A stretch of 64,000 bases of DNA from Actinomyces massiliensis 4401292. Lineage in GTDB: Bacteria > Actinomycetota > Actinomycetes > Actinomycetales > Actinomycetaceae. Positions 37,269 through 47,441 of the stretch are shown one piece after another. A program made the translations under genes and the position numbers. The notes under the pieces are model-generated. The model was not told the DNA's origin. It was given only the letters and a program-made list of their open reading frames with translations, and did no database searches. Position 1 is the stretch's first letter, and every line of letters starts with the position of its first letter. The DNA is taken from NCBI RefSeq assembly GCF_000269805.1, contig NZ_JH711482.1:100304-164303 (forward strand). The letters run 5' to 3'.

Positions 37269-38600
37269 ATGGACAAGCAGCAGGAGTACGTTCTGCGGGC
37301 GATCGAGGAGCGCGACATCCGCTTCGTCCGCCTGTGGTTCACCGATGTCCAGGGGCAGCTGAAGTCCGTCGCCATCGCGCCGGCCGAGGTCGAGGGCGCC
37401 TTCGAGGAGGGGATCGGCTTCGACGGCTCCGCGATCGAGGGGCTCACGCGGGTCTACGAGTCCGACATGCTGCTGGCCCCGGACCCGTCCACCTTCCAGA
37501 TGCTGCCCTGGCGAGCCGGAGCCGACGGGGTCGCCCGCATGTTCTGTGACGTCCTGACTCCCGACGGCGAGCCCGCCCGCACCGATCCGCGAGCGGTTCT
37601 GGAGCGCCAGTTGGCGAGAGTCGCCGAGGCCGGCTTCACCTGCTACCTCCACCCCGAGATCGAGTTCTACCTCGTCAACCGGGATGCGGAGGGCCGCATT
37701 ACCCCCACCGACCACGCCGGATACTTCGACCACGTACCGGGCGGCACCGCGCACGAGTTCCGGCGCCGGGCGATCCTGATGCTCGAGCAGATGGGCATCT
37801 CCGTGGAGTTCTCCCACCACGAGGGAGGTCCCGGGCAGAACGAGATCGACCTGCGCTTCGCCGACGCCCTGTCCATGGCGGACAACATCATGACCTTCCG
37901 CGCCGTTGTCGAGGAGGTGGCCCTCCAGGAGGGCAGCCTGGCCACCTTCATGCCCAAGCCCTTTGCCGACCAGTTCGGCTCGGGCATGCACACCCACTTC
38001 TCCCTGTTCGAGGGCGACCGCAACGCCTTCTACGACCCGTCCGGGGAGTACCAGCTCTCAGTGACTGGCAGGTCGTTCATCGCCGGACTCCTGCATCACG
38101 CATCGGAGATCTGCGCGGTGACCAACCAGCACGTCAACTCCTACAAGCGCATGTGGGGCGGGGATGAGGCTCCCAGCTACGTGTGCTGGGGTCATAACAA
38201 CCGTTCTGCTCTGGTGCGCGTGCCCATGCACAAGCCGGGCAAGGGGCAGTCCGTGCGCGTCGAGTACCGTGGCATCGACTCCTCGGCCAACCCCTACCTG
38301 GCCTACGCAGTCATTCTGGCCGCGGGTTTGAAAGGGATTGAGGAGGGCTACGAACTGCCCTCCGAGACTGAGGATGATGTCTGGGCGCTGTCCGAGGGCG
38401 AGCGCAGAGCCATGGGTATTGGCGCCCTGCCCACCTCACTCAAGCGGGCCGTGGCCGCCATGAGCGACTCCGACCTCGTGGCGGACACGCTGGGAGAGGA
38501 CGCCTTCGAGTACTTCTTGCGCAATAAGCGCAGGGAATACCGCTCATACGACGCCCAAGTCACCGACTTCGAGATCAGCCAGTTCTTCCCGCGCACCTGA
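37269..38600 (+). CDS. glnA2: glutamine synthetase type I (GlnA2-like)
   Basis: GS-fold ATP-dependent ligase of 443 residues. It shows the beta-grasp motif GFDGSAIEGL, EIEFYLV and HHEGGPGQNEIDLRF (metal ligands), the KPFADQFGSGMHTHFSLF ATP-binding segment, NNRSALVRVP and the late RVEYRGIDSSANPY. It is shorter than GlnA1 and lacks the NLY-x-LPPE-type adenylylation site (the corresponding region reads EGYELPSETEDDVWAL), so it may escape GlnE control. It is directly upstream of glnE with 32 bases between them, as in M. tuberculosis. It may act in glutamine synthesis or as a gamma-glutamyl-amine-type ligase. Confidence 0.9.
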   Translation: MDKQQEYVLRAIEERDIRFVRLWFTDVQGQLKSVAIAPAEVEGAFEEGIGFDGSAIEGLTRVYESDMLLAPDPSTFQMLPWRAGADGVARMFCDVLTPDGEPARTDPRAVLERQLARVAEAGFTCYLHPEIEFYLVNRDAEGRITPTDHAGYFDHVPGGTAHEFRRRAILMLEQMGISVEFSHHEGGPGQNEIDLRFADALSMADNIMTFRAVVEEVALQEGSLATFMPKPFADQFGSGMHTHFSLFEGDRNAFYDPSGEYQLSVTGRSFIAGLLHHASEICAVTNQHVNSYKRMWGGDEAPSYVCWGHNNRSALVRVPMHKPGKGQSVRVEYRGIDSSANPYLAYAVILAAGLKGIEEGYELPSETEDDVWALSEGERRAMGIGALPTSLKRAVAAMSDSDLVADTLGEDAFEYFLRNKRREYRSYDAQVTDFEISQFFPRT

Positions 38601-38632
38601 ATGCCTGAATCCCCCGAATACGGAGCAGCGCT

Positions 38633-41600
38633 ATGACCGGTCGATGGAACGAGAGCTCCTCCAGGCCATTCGGACAACGGCGCACGAGTGTGCGCACGCG
38701 GCTGGTGCGAGCGGGCTTCGACGAAGTCGATCGTGCTGGGTCGTGCCTGCACGACGAGGCTCTGAGTCGCTTGCTCCCCCTTGTACAGGAGCCTGAGGAA
38801 GCGGATCGCGAGCTCGACCCGGTTCGGTCCGAGCTCGTCGAGGAGCTCAGTCGGGTCGCCGATCCCGACCTCGCGTTGCTCTCCCTGGTTCGCCTGGCCT
38901 CCGCCGTCGGCTCCCGTGACGAGGAGCTGCGCGGGCTTCTCGCATCTCTGGGCACTGGAGGACCGGATTCCTCCGACTCCGAAGTTCCAGGGGTTTCAGG
39001 GGCAGGGGCTTCAGAGGCGTCAGCCGAGGAGATGCAGGTCCCCGATGAGCGCGACGAGCACCGTCGTCGGCTCCTGGGCGTTCTGGGCGCCTCCCGGGCG
39101 CTGGGGGACTTCCTGGTCAGCCACCCCGATCACCTTGCCGCCCTGAGTCCGGCCCATGCTGTGGATGCTCCCGATCAAGCGCCGATGGACGTCGTCCTGG
39201 CAGAGGCGGTTGCGGCGGCCCTCGACCCCGACGGCACCGGCGACAATGACGGGGCCGAATGCACGCGTGTCGAGGCCGCCACGGCCGCCATGCGCGTGGC
39301 CTACCGCGACCGGCTCCTGGCCATCGCGGCCGATGACGTGACCTGCTCCGATCCGCTCGCGCACATACCGGTGGTCGTTGAGCGCATGACTCGGCTCGCC
39401 GATGCCGCCCTGGAGGCGGGGCTGGCCATTGCTCGCGCAGGAGTGGGGGAGCAGGCCGACTCCGTGGCGCTGGCCGTTATCGCAATGGGCAAGACGGGGG
39501 CGCGTGAGCTCAACTACGTGTCCGACGTCGATGTCATCTATGTCGTCGGGCCCGCAGACCGCCCCGACGCCCCCGAGACCCACGACGGAGCCGTCAGTGC
39601 CATCGATGCCATTGACGCCATCGATGAGGACGAACTGGTCCGCCTGGGCACGGATCTCGCCATCGGGCTGGCCCGCGCGACTTCGGCCACTGGTCGCGAA
39701 CCGCCCTTATGGCCGTTGGACACGGCTCTGCGTCCCGAGGGCAAGGACGGCGCCCTCGTGCGCACCCTGAGGTCGCATGTGACCTACTACGAGCGCTGGG
39801 CCGCCTCCTGGGAATTCCAGGCGCTGCTCAAAGCACGTCCATGCGCTGGGGACGCGGGTCTCGGCGCCGCCTATGCGAGTGCCGTCGATCCCTTCGTGTG
39901 GGGGGCCAGCAGCCGCGAGAATTTCGTCGACGACGCCCGTGCCATGCGCCGCCGCGTCGAGAACGAGTCCGGCAAGGGCGGTGGGGAGGACCGTCGTATC
40001 AAACTCGGCCCGGGTGGGCTGCGGGACGTCGAGTTCACGGTTCAGCTCCTTCAGCTCGTCCATGGGCGCGGCGATGAGCGCCTGCACGTCCGTTCGACGC
40101 TGGGGGCGCTGGCCGAGCTGTCGGCGGCCGGGTACGTCGGCCGCTCCGATGCCGCTGAACTGGACTCCTGCTATCGGCTGCTGCGATTGCTGGAGCATCG
40201 CAGTCAGCTCTACCGCCTGCAGCGGACCCACGACCTGCCCCGCGGCGAAGACGACCTGCGCCGTCTGGGGCGGGGCATCGATCGGCGCATCATGGGTGAG
40301 CCCGAGGCCCTGTGGTCGACTTTCACCTCGGTGCGCAGGCGCGTGCGCGCCCTCCACGAGGAGATCTACTACCGCCCGCTGCTCGCAGTGGCGGCGACAC
40401 TGAGCGCCGACGAGATGACAATGAGCCCGCAGGCGGCGCGCGAGCGCCTCAAAGCGGCGGGTTACCTCGATCCCGATGGCGCCCTGCGCCACATCCACGC
40501 CCTGACCGAGGGAGTCAGCCGGCGCGCTGAGATTCAGCGCCAGCTCCTGCCCGTCATGATCAGCTGGCTCGGCCGGGGTCCGGATCCGGATAACGGTCTG
40601 CTCTCCTTCAGGCTGCTGTCGGAGCGGGTGGGCGGATCCCACTGGTACTTGGCGATGCTGCGCGACTCCCGGGCCGCCGCTCGATCCCTGTGCCATGTCC
40701 TGTCCGGCGCCAGGTGGACCACCGAGCGCCTGGCCGAACGGCCGGAGTCGATCGCCTGGCTCGATGACGCGAGCGAGTTGACCGCGCGCGATCCCGCTGC
40801 CCTGCACTCCGAGGTCCACAGTCTTCTGCGCCGGCGCGTGCTGACTGCTGACAGCGAGTCCGCCTTGGAGGGCCAGGCGGCGGAGGCCGTGCACGCGGTC
40901 ATGAGCGTGCGCACCCGTGAACTCGTTCGGGCCGCATTGGCCGACTCTCTGAACGGCGTTGATCCTGAGCGGACCGCCCGTATTCTGACCGACACCACTG
41001 ACGCGGTTCTCGACGGGGTGCTCAGCCTGGCCACCGGCGTCGTCATCGCCTTACGGGACGGTCCGGACGCGGTTGCCTCCGGACCGGAGAGGGACGGAAC
41101 CTGGTCGGGAGCACTGGCGCGCCACGCGATGATCGCCATGGGTCGCCTCGGCGGGGCCGAGACCACCTACGCCTCCGACGCCGACGTCCTGTTCGTGCAC
41201 GAGGCGCGCCCCGGCGCTGATCGGCATGAAGCCGCCGATGAGGCCGAGGCGGTCGCCCGATGGGTCGTGCGCCTGCTGTCACAGGCCCAGCCGCATCCCT
41301 TCGAGGTCGACGCGGACCTGCGCCCGGAAGGACGCCAGGGGCCGATGAGCCGCTCGCTGGGCTCGTACGCCGATTACTACGAGCGCTGGTCAGCGGTTTG
41401 GGAGCGCCAGGCGCTTCTGCGGGCCCGGGCCTGCGCCGGCGATGCTGAGCTCGGTCGCGCCTTCGAGGAGCTCGTGGAGCCTCTGCGCTGGAGCCCAGAC
41501 GGGCTGGACGACGACGGTCTGCGACAGATCCGTCGTCTCAAGGCACGCATGGAGGCAGAGCGTCTGCCGCGTGGAACCAATCCCGCACGCCATATCAAGT

Positions 41601-42289
41601 TGGGCCCCGGCGGCCTGTCCGACGTCGAGTGGGCGGTGCAGGTCCTGCAGCTCCAGCACGCGGCGCGAGTGTCGGAACTGCGTACAACGTCGACTCTGGA
41701 GGCTCTTGACGCGGCCCGATCGGCGGGCCTGCTCACCGAGAGTGAGGAGGCCGCCCTGCGCGGCGCCTGGCTGCTGGCCTCACGGGTGCGGGCGGCGACC
41801 GTCCTCGGCACTGGGCGGGACCATGGAGAGCGCATCGAAGTTCTTCCCAACGGCCTGAGGGAGATTCGTCTGGTCGGGCGCCTGGTGGGCCTGGCGGCAG
41901 GCAGGGAGCGCCAGCTGGAGGACCTCTACCGGCGGCACGCCCGCCATGCGCGCCGAGTCGTCGAACGGGTCGTGTTCGGACGGACCTCCGAGACTCGGAA
42001 GGCCGGAGCCGGGTCTGCGACCCGGACGGGCGACAACCCACCGGTCGGCGATGATTCCCGAGCCGGTGGAGGCCGAGATGAGGCTGCGGGGCGCCGAAAT
42101 CGTTCGGACAATGGTCAGCTGCAGGGCATGTCCGACGGCCAACGGGCGCGCACGAGGAGCGCGGGCGCCTCGGCCCCTTCACGATCCGAGACGCCTGAGA
42201 AACGTCCCGCCTCGACAACCGGAGGGCATGCTGCCAAGCCTCCGCGGCGCGCTGCACGCCGTGGAGGCGGTCCCTATCCGTGGTCGTGA
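38633..42289 (+). CDS. glnE: glutamine synthetase adenylyltransferase/deadenylase
   Basis: Bifunctional enzyme that attaches AMP to, or phosphorolytically removes it from, a GS tyrosine. Two nucleotidyltransferase domains are evident: GARELNYVSDVDVIYVVG (deadenylylating, about residue 290) and GGAETTYASDADVLFVHEA (adenylylating, about residue 845), each with a D-x-D pair and followed by IKLGPGGL(R/S)D. The 1218-residue length exceeds the usual 980-1000: there is an acidic insert before residue 145, and the last 105 residues are a low-complexity, basic tail with no homology signal. ATG 38633 has GGAG upstream. The target should be GlnA1 Tyr402. Confidence 0.96.
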   Translation: MTGRWNESSSRPFGQRRTSVRTRLVRAGFDEVDRAGSCLHDEALSRLLPLVQEPEEADRELDPVRSELVEELSRVADPDLALLSLVRLASAVGSRDEELRGLLASLGTGGPDSSDSEVPGVSGAGASEASAEEMQVPDERDEHRRRLLGVLGASRALGDFLVSHPDHLAALSPAHAVDAPDQAPMDVVLAEAVAAALDPDGTGDNDGAECTRVEAATAAMRVAYRDRLLAIAADDVTCSDPLAHIPVVVERMTRLADAALEAGLAIARAGVGEQADSVALAVIAMGKTGARELNYVSDVDVIYVVGPADRPDAPETHDGAVSAIDAIDAIDEDELVRLGTDLAIGLARATSATGREPPLWPLDTALRPEGKDGALVRTLRSHVTYYERWAASWEFQALLKARPCAGDAGLGAAYASAVDPFVWGASSRENFVDDARAMRRRVENESGKGGGEDRRIKLGPGGLRDVEFTVQLLQLVHGRGDERLHVRSTLGALAELSAAGYVGRSDAAELDSCYRLLRLLEHRSQLYRLQRTHDLPRGEDDLRRLGRGIDRRIMGEPEALWSTFTSVRRRVRALHEEIYYRPLLAVAATLSADEMTMSPQAARERLKAAGYLDPDGALRHIHALTEGVSRRAEIQRQLLPVMISWLGRGPDPDNGLLSFRLLSERVGGSHWYLAMLRDSRAAARSLCHVLSGARWTTERLAERPESIAWLDDASELTARDPAALHSEVHSLLRRRVLTADSESALEGQAAEAVHAVMSVRTRELVRAALADSLNGVDPERTARILTDTTDAVLDGVLSLATGVVIALRDGPDAVASGPERDGTWSGALARHAMIAMGRLGGAETTYASDADVLFVHEARPGADRHEAADEAEAVARWVVRLLSQAQPHPFEVDADLRPEGRQGPMSRSLGSYADYYERWSAVWERQALLRARACAGDAELGRAFEELVEPLRWSPDGLDDDGLRQIRRLKARMEAERLPRGTNPARHIKLGPGGLSDVEWAVQVLQLQHAARVSELRTTSTLEALDAARSAGLLTESEEAALRGAWLLASRVRAATVLGTGRDHGERIEVLPNGLREIRLVGRLVGLAAGRERQLEDLYRRHARHARRVVERVVFGRTSETRKAGAGSATRTGDNPPVGDDSRAGGGRDEAAGRRNRSDNGQLQGMSDGQRARTRSAGASAPSRSETPEKRPASTTGGHAAKPPRRAARRGGGPYPWS

Positions 42290-42345
42290 CCACCCTGAGG
42301 CCCCTGCGGAGGAGACCGCGTGCGTTCCCTGGCAGGATTAGAGCC

Positions 42346-43023
42346 GTGAAGCTTCTTCTCGTCCGTCACGGACGGACCATCGCCAATATCATGGGCGCTC
42401 TCGATACGGCTTTTCCTGGTAACTCTTTGGACGCCGCCGGCTTGACTCAAGCGGCATCGTTGCCGGGCAGGCTCGATCCCGACCGGCTCGGTGAGATCTC
42501 GTCGCTGTGGACGTCGCCCATTGCCCGCGCGCGTCAGACGATCGCCCCGCTGGAGGGCGCCACCGGCCTGATGGCGACTATCGATTCGGGCCTGCGGGAG
42601 GTTCTCGCAGGCGATCTGGAGATGCACACGGATGCGCGCTCGGTTGCGTGCTACACGGACACGACACGGGCATGGATGATCGGGCGCACGGCCGCACGTC
42701 TGCCGGGCAGCCCCGAGGACGGAGCCGACACTTTCGCCCGATTCGATAACGCCGTCACCCGGATCGCCCGTACCACGGCTGAGCATGTCGGAGCGGAGGG
42801 GACGGCCCTGCTGGTCGCCCACGGCACCGTTCTGCGGCTGTGGACGGCCCTGGCCGCTGCACCGGGCGGGGGAGCGGATCCCGCCTGGATCGCCGACCAC
42901 CCCATGCGGAACGCGGGCATCAGCCTTGTCGAAGGCGATCCGGAAGAGGGCTGGCGCCTGGTGGATTGGAACGAGGGGGAGTGGAATTCAACGCACTCAA
43001 CGGGGCGGCCCAGCAGCGCATGA
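42346..43023 (+). CDS. histidine phosphatase (phosphoglycerate-mutase family)
   Basis: Protein of 225 residues starting at GTG 42346. The catalytic His is in LLVRHGRTIAN (residues 3-13) and the second His in LVAHGTVLRL (about residue 154); the acid residue is in LREVLAGDLE. This is the broad-specificity phosphatase branch rather than a glycolytic mutase. It lies between glnE and glnA1, 56 bases after glnE. The start was chosen because the histidine motif begins three residues in, as in the family; the upstream open part is a shadow of glnE's tail. Confidence 0.9.
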   Translation: MKLLLVRHGRTIANIMGALDTAFPGNSLDAAGLTQAASLPGRLDPDRLGEISSLWTSPIARARQTIAPLEGATGLMATIDSGLREVLAGDLEMHTDARSVACYTDTTRAWMIGRTAARLPGSPEDGADTFARFDNAVTRIARTTAEHVGAEGTALLVAHGTVLRLWTALAAAPGGGADPAWIADHPMRNAGISLVEGDPEEGWRLVDWNEGEWNSTHSTGRPSSA

Positions 43024-43036
43024 CGCGCCGTGATGA

Positions 43037-43096
43037 GCTGAACGGTTCTGTGGTGAGCAAGAGGTGAGCCAAGAGGCGAACACAGAACCGTTCAGC
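43037..43096. terminator. 16-bp inverted repeat between convergent genes
   Basis: GCTGAACGGTTCTGTG (43037-43052) pairs perfectly with 43081-43096. The 28-nt loop contains a direct repeat (GTGAGCAAGAG and GTGAGCCAAGAG). It lies between the phosphatase gene and the stop of glnA1 and probably ends both transcripts. Confidence 0.6.
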
Positions 43097-43101
43097 GCCT
43101 G

Positions 43102-44526
43102 TCACAGGTCGTAGTAGAGCTCGAACTCGTAGGGGTGGGGGCGCAGTCGCATGGGAACGACCTCGTTGTCCCGCTTGTATTCGATCCAGGTATCGATGAG
43201 GTCAGGGGTGAACACATCGCCCTCGGTGAGGTACTCGTGGTCCTCCTCCAGGGCGTCGAGCGCCTGGTCCAGGGAGTGGGGCAGCTTGGCGATGTCGTAG
43301 TACTCCTCGGGCGCAAGCTCGTAAAGATCCTTGTCGATGGGCTCTCGCGGCTCGATGCGCCCCCGAATACCGTCGATGCCCGCCATGAGGACGGCCGAGA
43401 AGCACAGGTACGGGTTGGCAGAGGGGTCGGGGACGCGGTATTCGATGCGCTTGGCCTTGGGCGAGGTGCCGGTCACGGGGATGCGAATGCAGGCCGAGCG
43501 GTTGCGGGCCGAGTAGACGAGGTTGACGGGAGCCTCGAAGCCCGGCACGAGACGGCGGAAGGAGTTGACCGATGGGTTCGTGAAGGCCAGCAGGCTGGGC
43601 GCGTGCTTGAGAATCCCTCCGATGTACCACCGGGCGTAGTCGGAGAGCTGTCCATATCCGCGCTCGTCGAAGAACAGCGGTTTTCCGCCCTTCCACAGTG
43701 AGTGGTGGCAATGCATCCCCGAGCCGTTGTCACCGAAGATCGGCTTGGGCATGAAGGTGGCCGTCTTGCCCCTGCGCCACGCCTCGTTCTTCACGATGTA
43801 CTTGAACTTCATCATGTCGTCGCCGGCGGCGAGCAATGAAGCGAAGCGGTAATTGATCTCCTGCTGTCCGGCGGTACCGACCTCGTGATGGGCGCGCTCG
43901 ATCTCGAGCCCGGCTTCATGGCAGGTCCGTACCATGGCGTTGCGGATGTCGGTCATCTGGTCGGACGGGGAGACGGGGAAGTACCCGCCCTTGAACGGGG
44001 TCTTGTAGCCCTTGTTGCCGCCCTCCTCGCTGCGTCCGGTGTTCCAGGCCGCCTCATTGGAGTCGATGGCGTAGCGAGTGGATCCCGGCGTGGTCTCGTA
44101 CTCGATGGAGTCGAAGAGGTAGAACTCGGCCTCGGCGCCGATGTAGCAGGTGTCGGCGATACCGGTGGATCGCAGGTAGTCCTCGGCCTTGGCCGCGATC
44201 GAACGGGGATCGCGGGAGAAGCGCTCGTCCGTGAACGGGTCCACGATCGAGAAGTTGACAACGAGGGTCTTCTCCTCGCGGAAGGGGTCGAGGTAGGCGG
44301 TGGTGACATCGGGCACGAGCTTCATGTCGGACTCATGGATAGCCGTGAAGCCGCGGATCGAGGAGCCGTCGAACATCAGTCCGTCGGTCAGGGCATCCTC
44401 CTCGAATGCGGCCACTGGAATCGTGAAGTGCTGCATCATGCCCGGAAGGTCGCAGAAGCGGACATCGACGAGCGCAACCCCCTCCTTCTCAATGTAGGCG
44501 AGGATCTCGGACGCGTCCTTGAACAT
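43102..44526 (-). CDS. glnA: glutamine synthetase type I, adenylylatable
   Basis: Dodecameric GS of 474 residues that makes glutamine from glutamate, ammonia and ATP. Motifs include [65 protein letters not shown] and [14 protein letters not shown]. The adenylylation site is Tyr402 in [10 protein letters not shown], so it is the target of GlnE encoded nearby. The C-terminus [12 protein letters not shown] is standard. GGAA precedes the ATG by six bases. The 191-base leader up to the DUF4191 gene has no recognised regulator site. Confidence 0.97.
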   Translation of the reverse strand: MFKDASEILAYIEKEGVALVDVRFCDLPGMMQHFTIPVAAFEEDALTDGLMFDGSSIRGFTAIHESDMKLVPDVTTAYLDPFREEKTLVVNFSIVDPFTDERFSRDPRSIAAKAEDYLRSTGIADTCYIGAEAEFYLFDSIEYETTPGSTRYAIDSNEAAWNTGRSEEGGNKGYKTPFKGGYFPVSPSDQMTDIRNAMVRTCHEAGLEIERAHHEVGTAGQQEINYRFASLLAAGDDMMKFKYIVKNEAWRRGKTATFMPKPIFGDNGSGMHCHHSLWKGGKPLFFDERGYGQLSDYARWYIGGILKHAPSLLAFTNPSVNSFRRLVPGFEAPVNLVYSARNRSACIRIPVTGTSPKAKRIEYRVPDPSANPYLCFSAVLMAGIDGIRGRIEPREPIDKDLYELAPEEYYDIAKLPHSLDQALDALEEDHEYLTEGDVFTPDLIDTWIEYKRDNEVVPMRLRPHPYEFELYYDL

Positions 44527-44717
44527 GTGTGTTCCTTCATCAATGGTGTCCGCCTTGGGCGCGGGCTCGGCTCGGATGCCGAAGCAGCGCGGTGTGCGGC
44601 TGGTCGAAGGCTACGGGCGCGCCATGACGCCGGTGTGCCGTGCGTGTGTCTCCGTTGTTTCACTCGCCCGGTGATTCAGGCGCCCGGTGGAGTGCTTCTC
44701 CCCGGACATCACTGGCA

Positions 44718-45455
44718 TCACCGACCGCGCATGGCTCGTCGGTCCGGACGGGCCTTGGCCGGGTCGATGCCCTTGGGGATGGGCAGGCCCTTGGTCGACA
44801 GGGAGGACAGGCGCTTGGAGACCTGACTGATCTCGGCGTCGGTGAGCCTTGTGGGCTTTGTCGGCAGCTTGCTGATGGTGGGCCACAAGTCCATCAGGCG
44901 CGTCTGGCCCTCGTCCATGCCGACATTGATGACGTGCACCGGCACGGTGGACAGGATGCGGCGAAGGATCTTCTGCTCATCCGCGACTGGCCGCTGCAGG
45001 CGGCCGGTGGGTCCCTCCGCCACGAGTACCACTCCGGGGCGGCCGACCATGCGCCAGATCACGTCCCCCGTCTTCCGGTTGACGTACACCGGGTCCGATT
45101 CGAGGTTCCAGCCGCGACCGAGACTCTGATCGAGCACGAGTTTGGCAGCGCCCGACTTGCCCTCGATCTGGGTGTAAGAGGCGCGTCGCGTCGTCCACGA
45201 CAGGATGGCGACGTCCGCAGCGAGCGCCAGGGCCACCGCCATGAGCACCCAGTACCAGATCGCTTGTTGCGTGACCAGGGCGAGTACGACGGCCAGGCAG
45301 ATGAGCAGCAGTACCGTTCCCACCATGGCCCACCCGATCCACGGGTAGGTCCTGCGCGAAATCGTGTAGGAGTCCTTGAGGTTCTGGACGACACTCTGAA
45401 TGCGCTGGACAAAGCGGCGCTTCTTCTCGGGCTGGGCGCTGGGGGCGGTGCTCAC
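44718..45455 (-). CDS. DUF4191 membrane protein
   Basis: Protein of 245 residues with two membrane helices (YPWIGWAMVGTVLLLICLAV and WYWVLMAVALALAADVAILS) and a cytoplasmic domain (SYTQIEGKSGAAKLVLDQSL, GRPGVVLVAEGPTGRL). This is the family found beside lipA and glnA1 throughout actinobacteria (Rv2219 in M. tuberculosis). Its function is unknown. It lies 97 bases after lipA on the same strand and upstream of glnA1. Confidence 0.9.
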   Translation of the reverse strand: MSTAPSAQPEKKRRFVQRIQSVVQNLKDSYTISRRTYPWIGWAMVGTVLLLICLAVVLALVTQQAIWYWVLMAVALALAADVAILSWTTRRASYTQIEGKSGAAKLVLDQSLGRGWNLESDPVYVNRKTGDVIWRMVGRPGVVLVAEGPTGRLQRPVADEQKILRRILSTVPVHVINVGMDEGQTRLMDLWPTISKLPTKPTRLTDAEISQVSKRLSSLSTKGLPIPKGIDPAKARPDRRAMRGR

Positions 45456-45552
45456 AGTGCTCCACCATAGCTGACGGCGCCGTGCCGCTCCCCGTGCGAT
45501 CGTGGTTCATCGGCTGGTAGGTACTCCCCGATCCTGCGAATCAAGGGATATG

Positions 45553-46566
45553 TCACTTCAAACGGGCGACGACGGTACTCGCCTCCTGCCGGGCGGTGAC
45601 CGGTGCCGCGAGCTCCGTCATGTTCTCCGGTATGGGACGGCCCTTGGCGCGCATGGCCCTGCCCCAGAGCGTTCCCGAACGGTAGGACGAGCGCACCATC
45701 GGGCCGCTCATGACGGCGGCAATGCCCATCTCCTCGGCCATCTTCGCTAGCGCCACGAATTCCTGGGGCTTGACCCACCGGTCGATGGGGTGATGCAGCT
45801 TGGAAGGACGCATGTACTGGGTGATGGTGAGGATATCGACCTTGGCATCGACAAGACTGCCGATGGCATCCTCGATCTCGGCGCGGGTCTCACCCATGCC
45901 CAGGATCAGATTCGACTTGGTCAGCAGGCCGGCCTCCGAGGCCTGTCGCAGCACTGCCAGACTCCCCTCGTAGGAGAAGGCCGGGCGTATGCGTCGGAAG
46001 ATCCGCGGCACGGTCTCCAGATTGTGTGCGAAGACCTCCGGTGCGGAGGAGAAGACCTCTTCCAGCGGCTCCGCACGTCCCTTGAAGTCGGGCACCAGGA
46101 GCTCGACGCCGCAGCCGGGCAGCATCGTGTGGATCTGTCGAGCGGTCTCGGCGTACAGCCAGGCACCGCCGTCGGGAAGGTCATCACGGGAGACGCCGGT
46201 GACGGTCGCGTAGCGCAGTTCCATCTGCGCCACCGAGGCGGCCACCCTGGCGGGCTCGTCCTCGTCGTACTCGGTGGGACGGCCGGTGGCGATGTCGCAG
46301 AAGTCGCAACGGCGCGTGCACAGTTCGCCGCCGATGAGGAATGATGCCTCGCGCTCGTTCCAGCATTCGTAGATATTGGGGCAGTTGGCCTCCGCGCATA
46401 CGGTGTGGAGCTTCTTCTGCCGCACCAGGCCGCGCACTTCCTGGTAGGTCTGCGACACCACGGCGCGGGTCTTGAGCCACTCGGGCTTGCGCTCGATCGG
46501 CGTCTCGGCGTTTCGTGCCTCGACGCGCAGAAGACGACGGCCCTCGGGGGCGACGGTGTTTGTCAC
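45553..46566 (-). CDS. lipA: lipoyl synthase
   Basis: Radical-SAM enzyme of 337 residues that inserts two sulfurs into octanoyl groups on E2 and GcvH proteins. The auxiliary cluster motif [12 protein letters not shown] and the radical-SAM motif CTRRCDFC are both present. The C-terminal R-S-S-Y motif (MVRSSYRSG), a ligand of the auxiliary cluster, is intact. The N-terminus ([20 protein letters not shown]) is typical of actinobacteria. It follows lipB by 76 bases; its product is required by the sucB-encoded E2 in this window. Confidence 0.97.
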   Translation of the reverse strand: MTNTVAPEGRRLLRVEARNAETPIERKPEWLKTRAVVSQTYQEVRGLVRQKKLHTVCAEANCPNIYECWNEREASFLIGGELCTRRCDFCDIATGRPTEYDEDEPARVAASVAQMELRYATVTGVSRDDLPDGGAWLYAETARQIHTMLPGCGVELLVPDFKGRAEPLEEVFSSAPEVFAHNLETVPRIFRRIRPAFSYEGSLAVLRQASEAGLLTKSNLILGMGETRAEIEDAIGSLVDAKVDILTITQYMRPSKLHHPIDRWVKPQEFVALAKMAEEMGIAAVMSGPMVRSSYRSGTLWGRAMRAKGRPIPENMTELAAPVTARQEASTVVARLK

Positions 46567-46642
46567 GAACCCTCCTCAGACAACAATGGCAGCACGCTTC
46601 AGTCTATGCCAGAGATCGCTTGATCTGGGACTGAAGGCCCAG

Positions 46643-47362
46643 TTATGCGCTGTGAATCGGCGTGTCCTGAGCCACCAGCGGCGTCAGGTGCGCTGCCAGA
46701 GCGGCGGCGACATCGTCGGCCACGTCGGCCGCGCGCAGGCGCTGTCCGGTCTCAACCACCAAGGATGTGACACCGGCATCATCAATGCCGCACGGCACGA
46801 TCCGGTCCAAGCTGAAAGCGGTCAGGTCCGGATTCACGTTGAGGCCGATGCCGTGCATCGTCACGCCGCGGGCCACTCGCACTCCCAGAGCGCATATCTT
46901 GCGCTCTACTGCGCGGAACGGAGAGGGCGAATCGGACTCCGCCCCGATCCACACGCCGGAGCGCCCTTCGACCCGTATGGCGGCGAGCCCGTAGTCGGCG
47001 CACACCTCAATGACGGCTGCTTCCAGTGCGCGTACGTACTGGATCACATCAATGGGGGAGGCCAGGCGCACGATCGGGTAAACCGTGAGCTGACCCGGGC
47101 CGTGCCATGTGGTCTTCCCGCCCCGATCGACATCGACGACGGGCACATGCCCCGGTTCAACGAAGCCGCTGTCGGGGCGCTCCCAGGAATGCGCTCTGCG
47201 GCCCACCGTGTAGACGGGTTCATGCTCCAGCATGATGAGTGTTGAGGGACGGCGTTCCCCGACGACCTCCTCGTGGATCCGCCGCTGGAGCTCCCATCCC
47301 TCCTGGAAGGGGATCAGGCGGGAGCCGAGGGCGACGTCCAAACGGTGCACGCCGCCTACCAT
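46643..47362 (-). CDS. lipB: octanoyltransferase
   Basis: Transfers octanoyl from ACP to lipoyl domains, upstream of LipA. Motifs include EHEPVYTVGRR, GGKTTWHGPGQLTVYP, the catalytic Lys in ERKICALGVRV and the catalytic Cys in IVPCGIDDAGVTSL. ATG 47362 (MVGGVHRLDVALG) gives 239 residues, the normal length. The frame is open upstream to 47566, but that part overlaps the divergent kinase-like gene and is not family-like. It forms an operon with lipA. Confidence 0.93.
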   Translation of the reverse strand: MVGGVHRLDVALGSRLIPFQEGWELQRRIHEEVVGERRPSTLIMLEHEPVYTVGRRAHSWERPDSGFVEPGHVPVVDVDRGGKTTWHGPGQLTVYPIVRLASPIDVIQYVRALEAAVIEVCADYGLAAIRVEGRSGVWIGAESDSPSPFRAVERKICALGVRVARGVTMHGIGLNVNPDLTAFSLDRIVPCGIDDAGVTSLVVETGQRLRAADVADDVAAALAAHLTPLVAQDTPIHSA

Positions 47363-47441
47363 AGGCGCCCGGACGCGAAAGTTATCCACAGGCAGTCTCG
47401 AACCTGGTGCGACAGCGGACCTGGCAAGGACGATGACGGTC

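Noticed and set aside
44527-44717. Riboswitch or GlnR box in front of glnA1
   Set aside because: No recognisable conserved RNA core or GlnR-type half-sites were seen in the 191-base leader.
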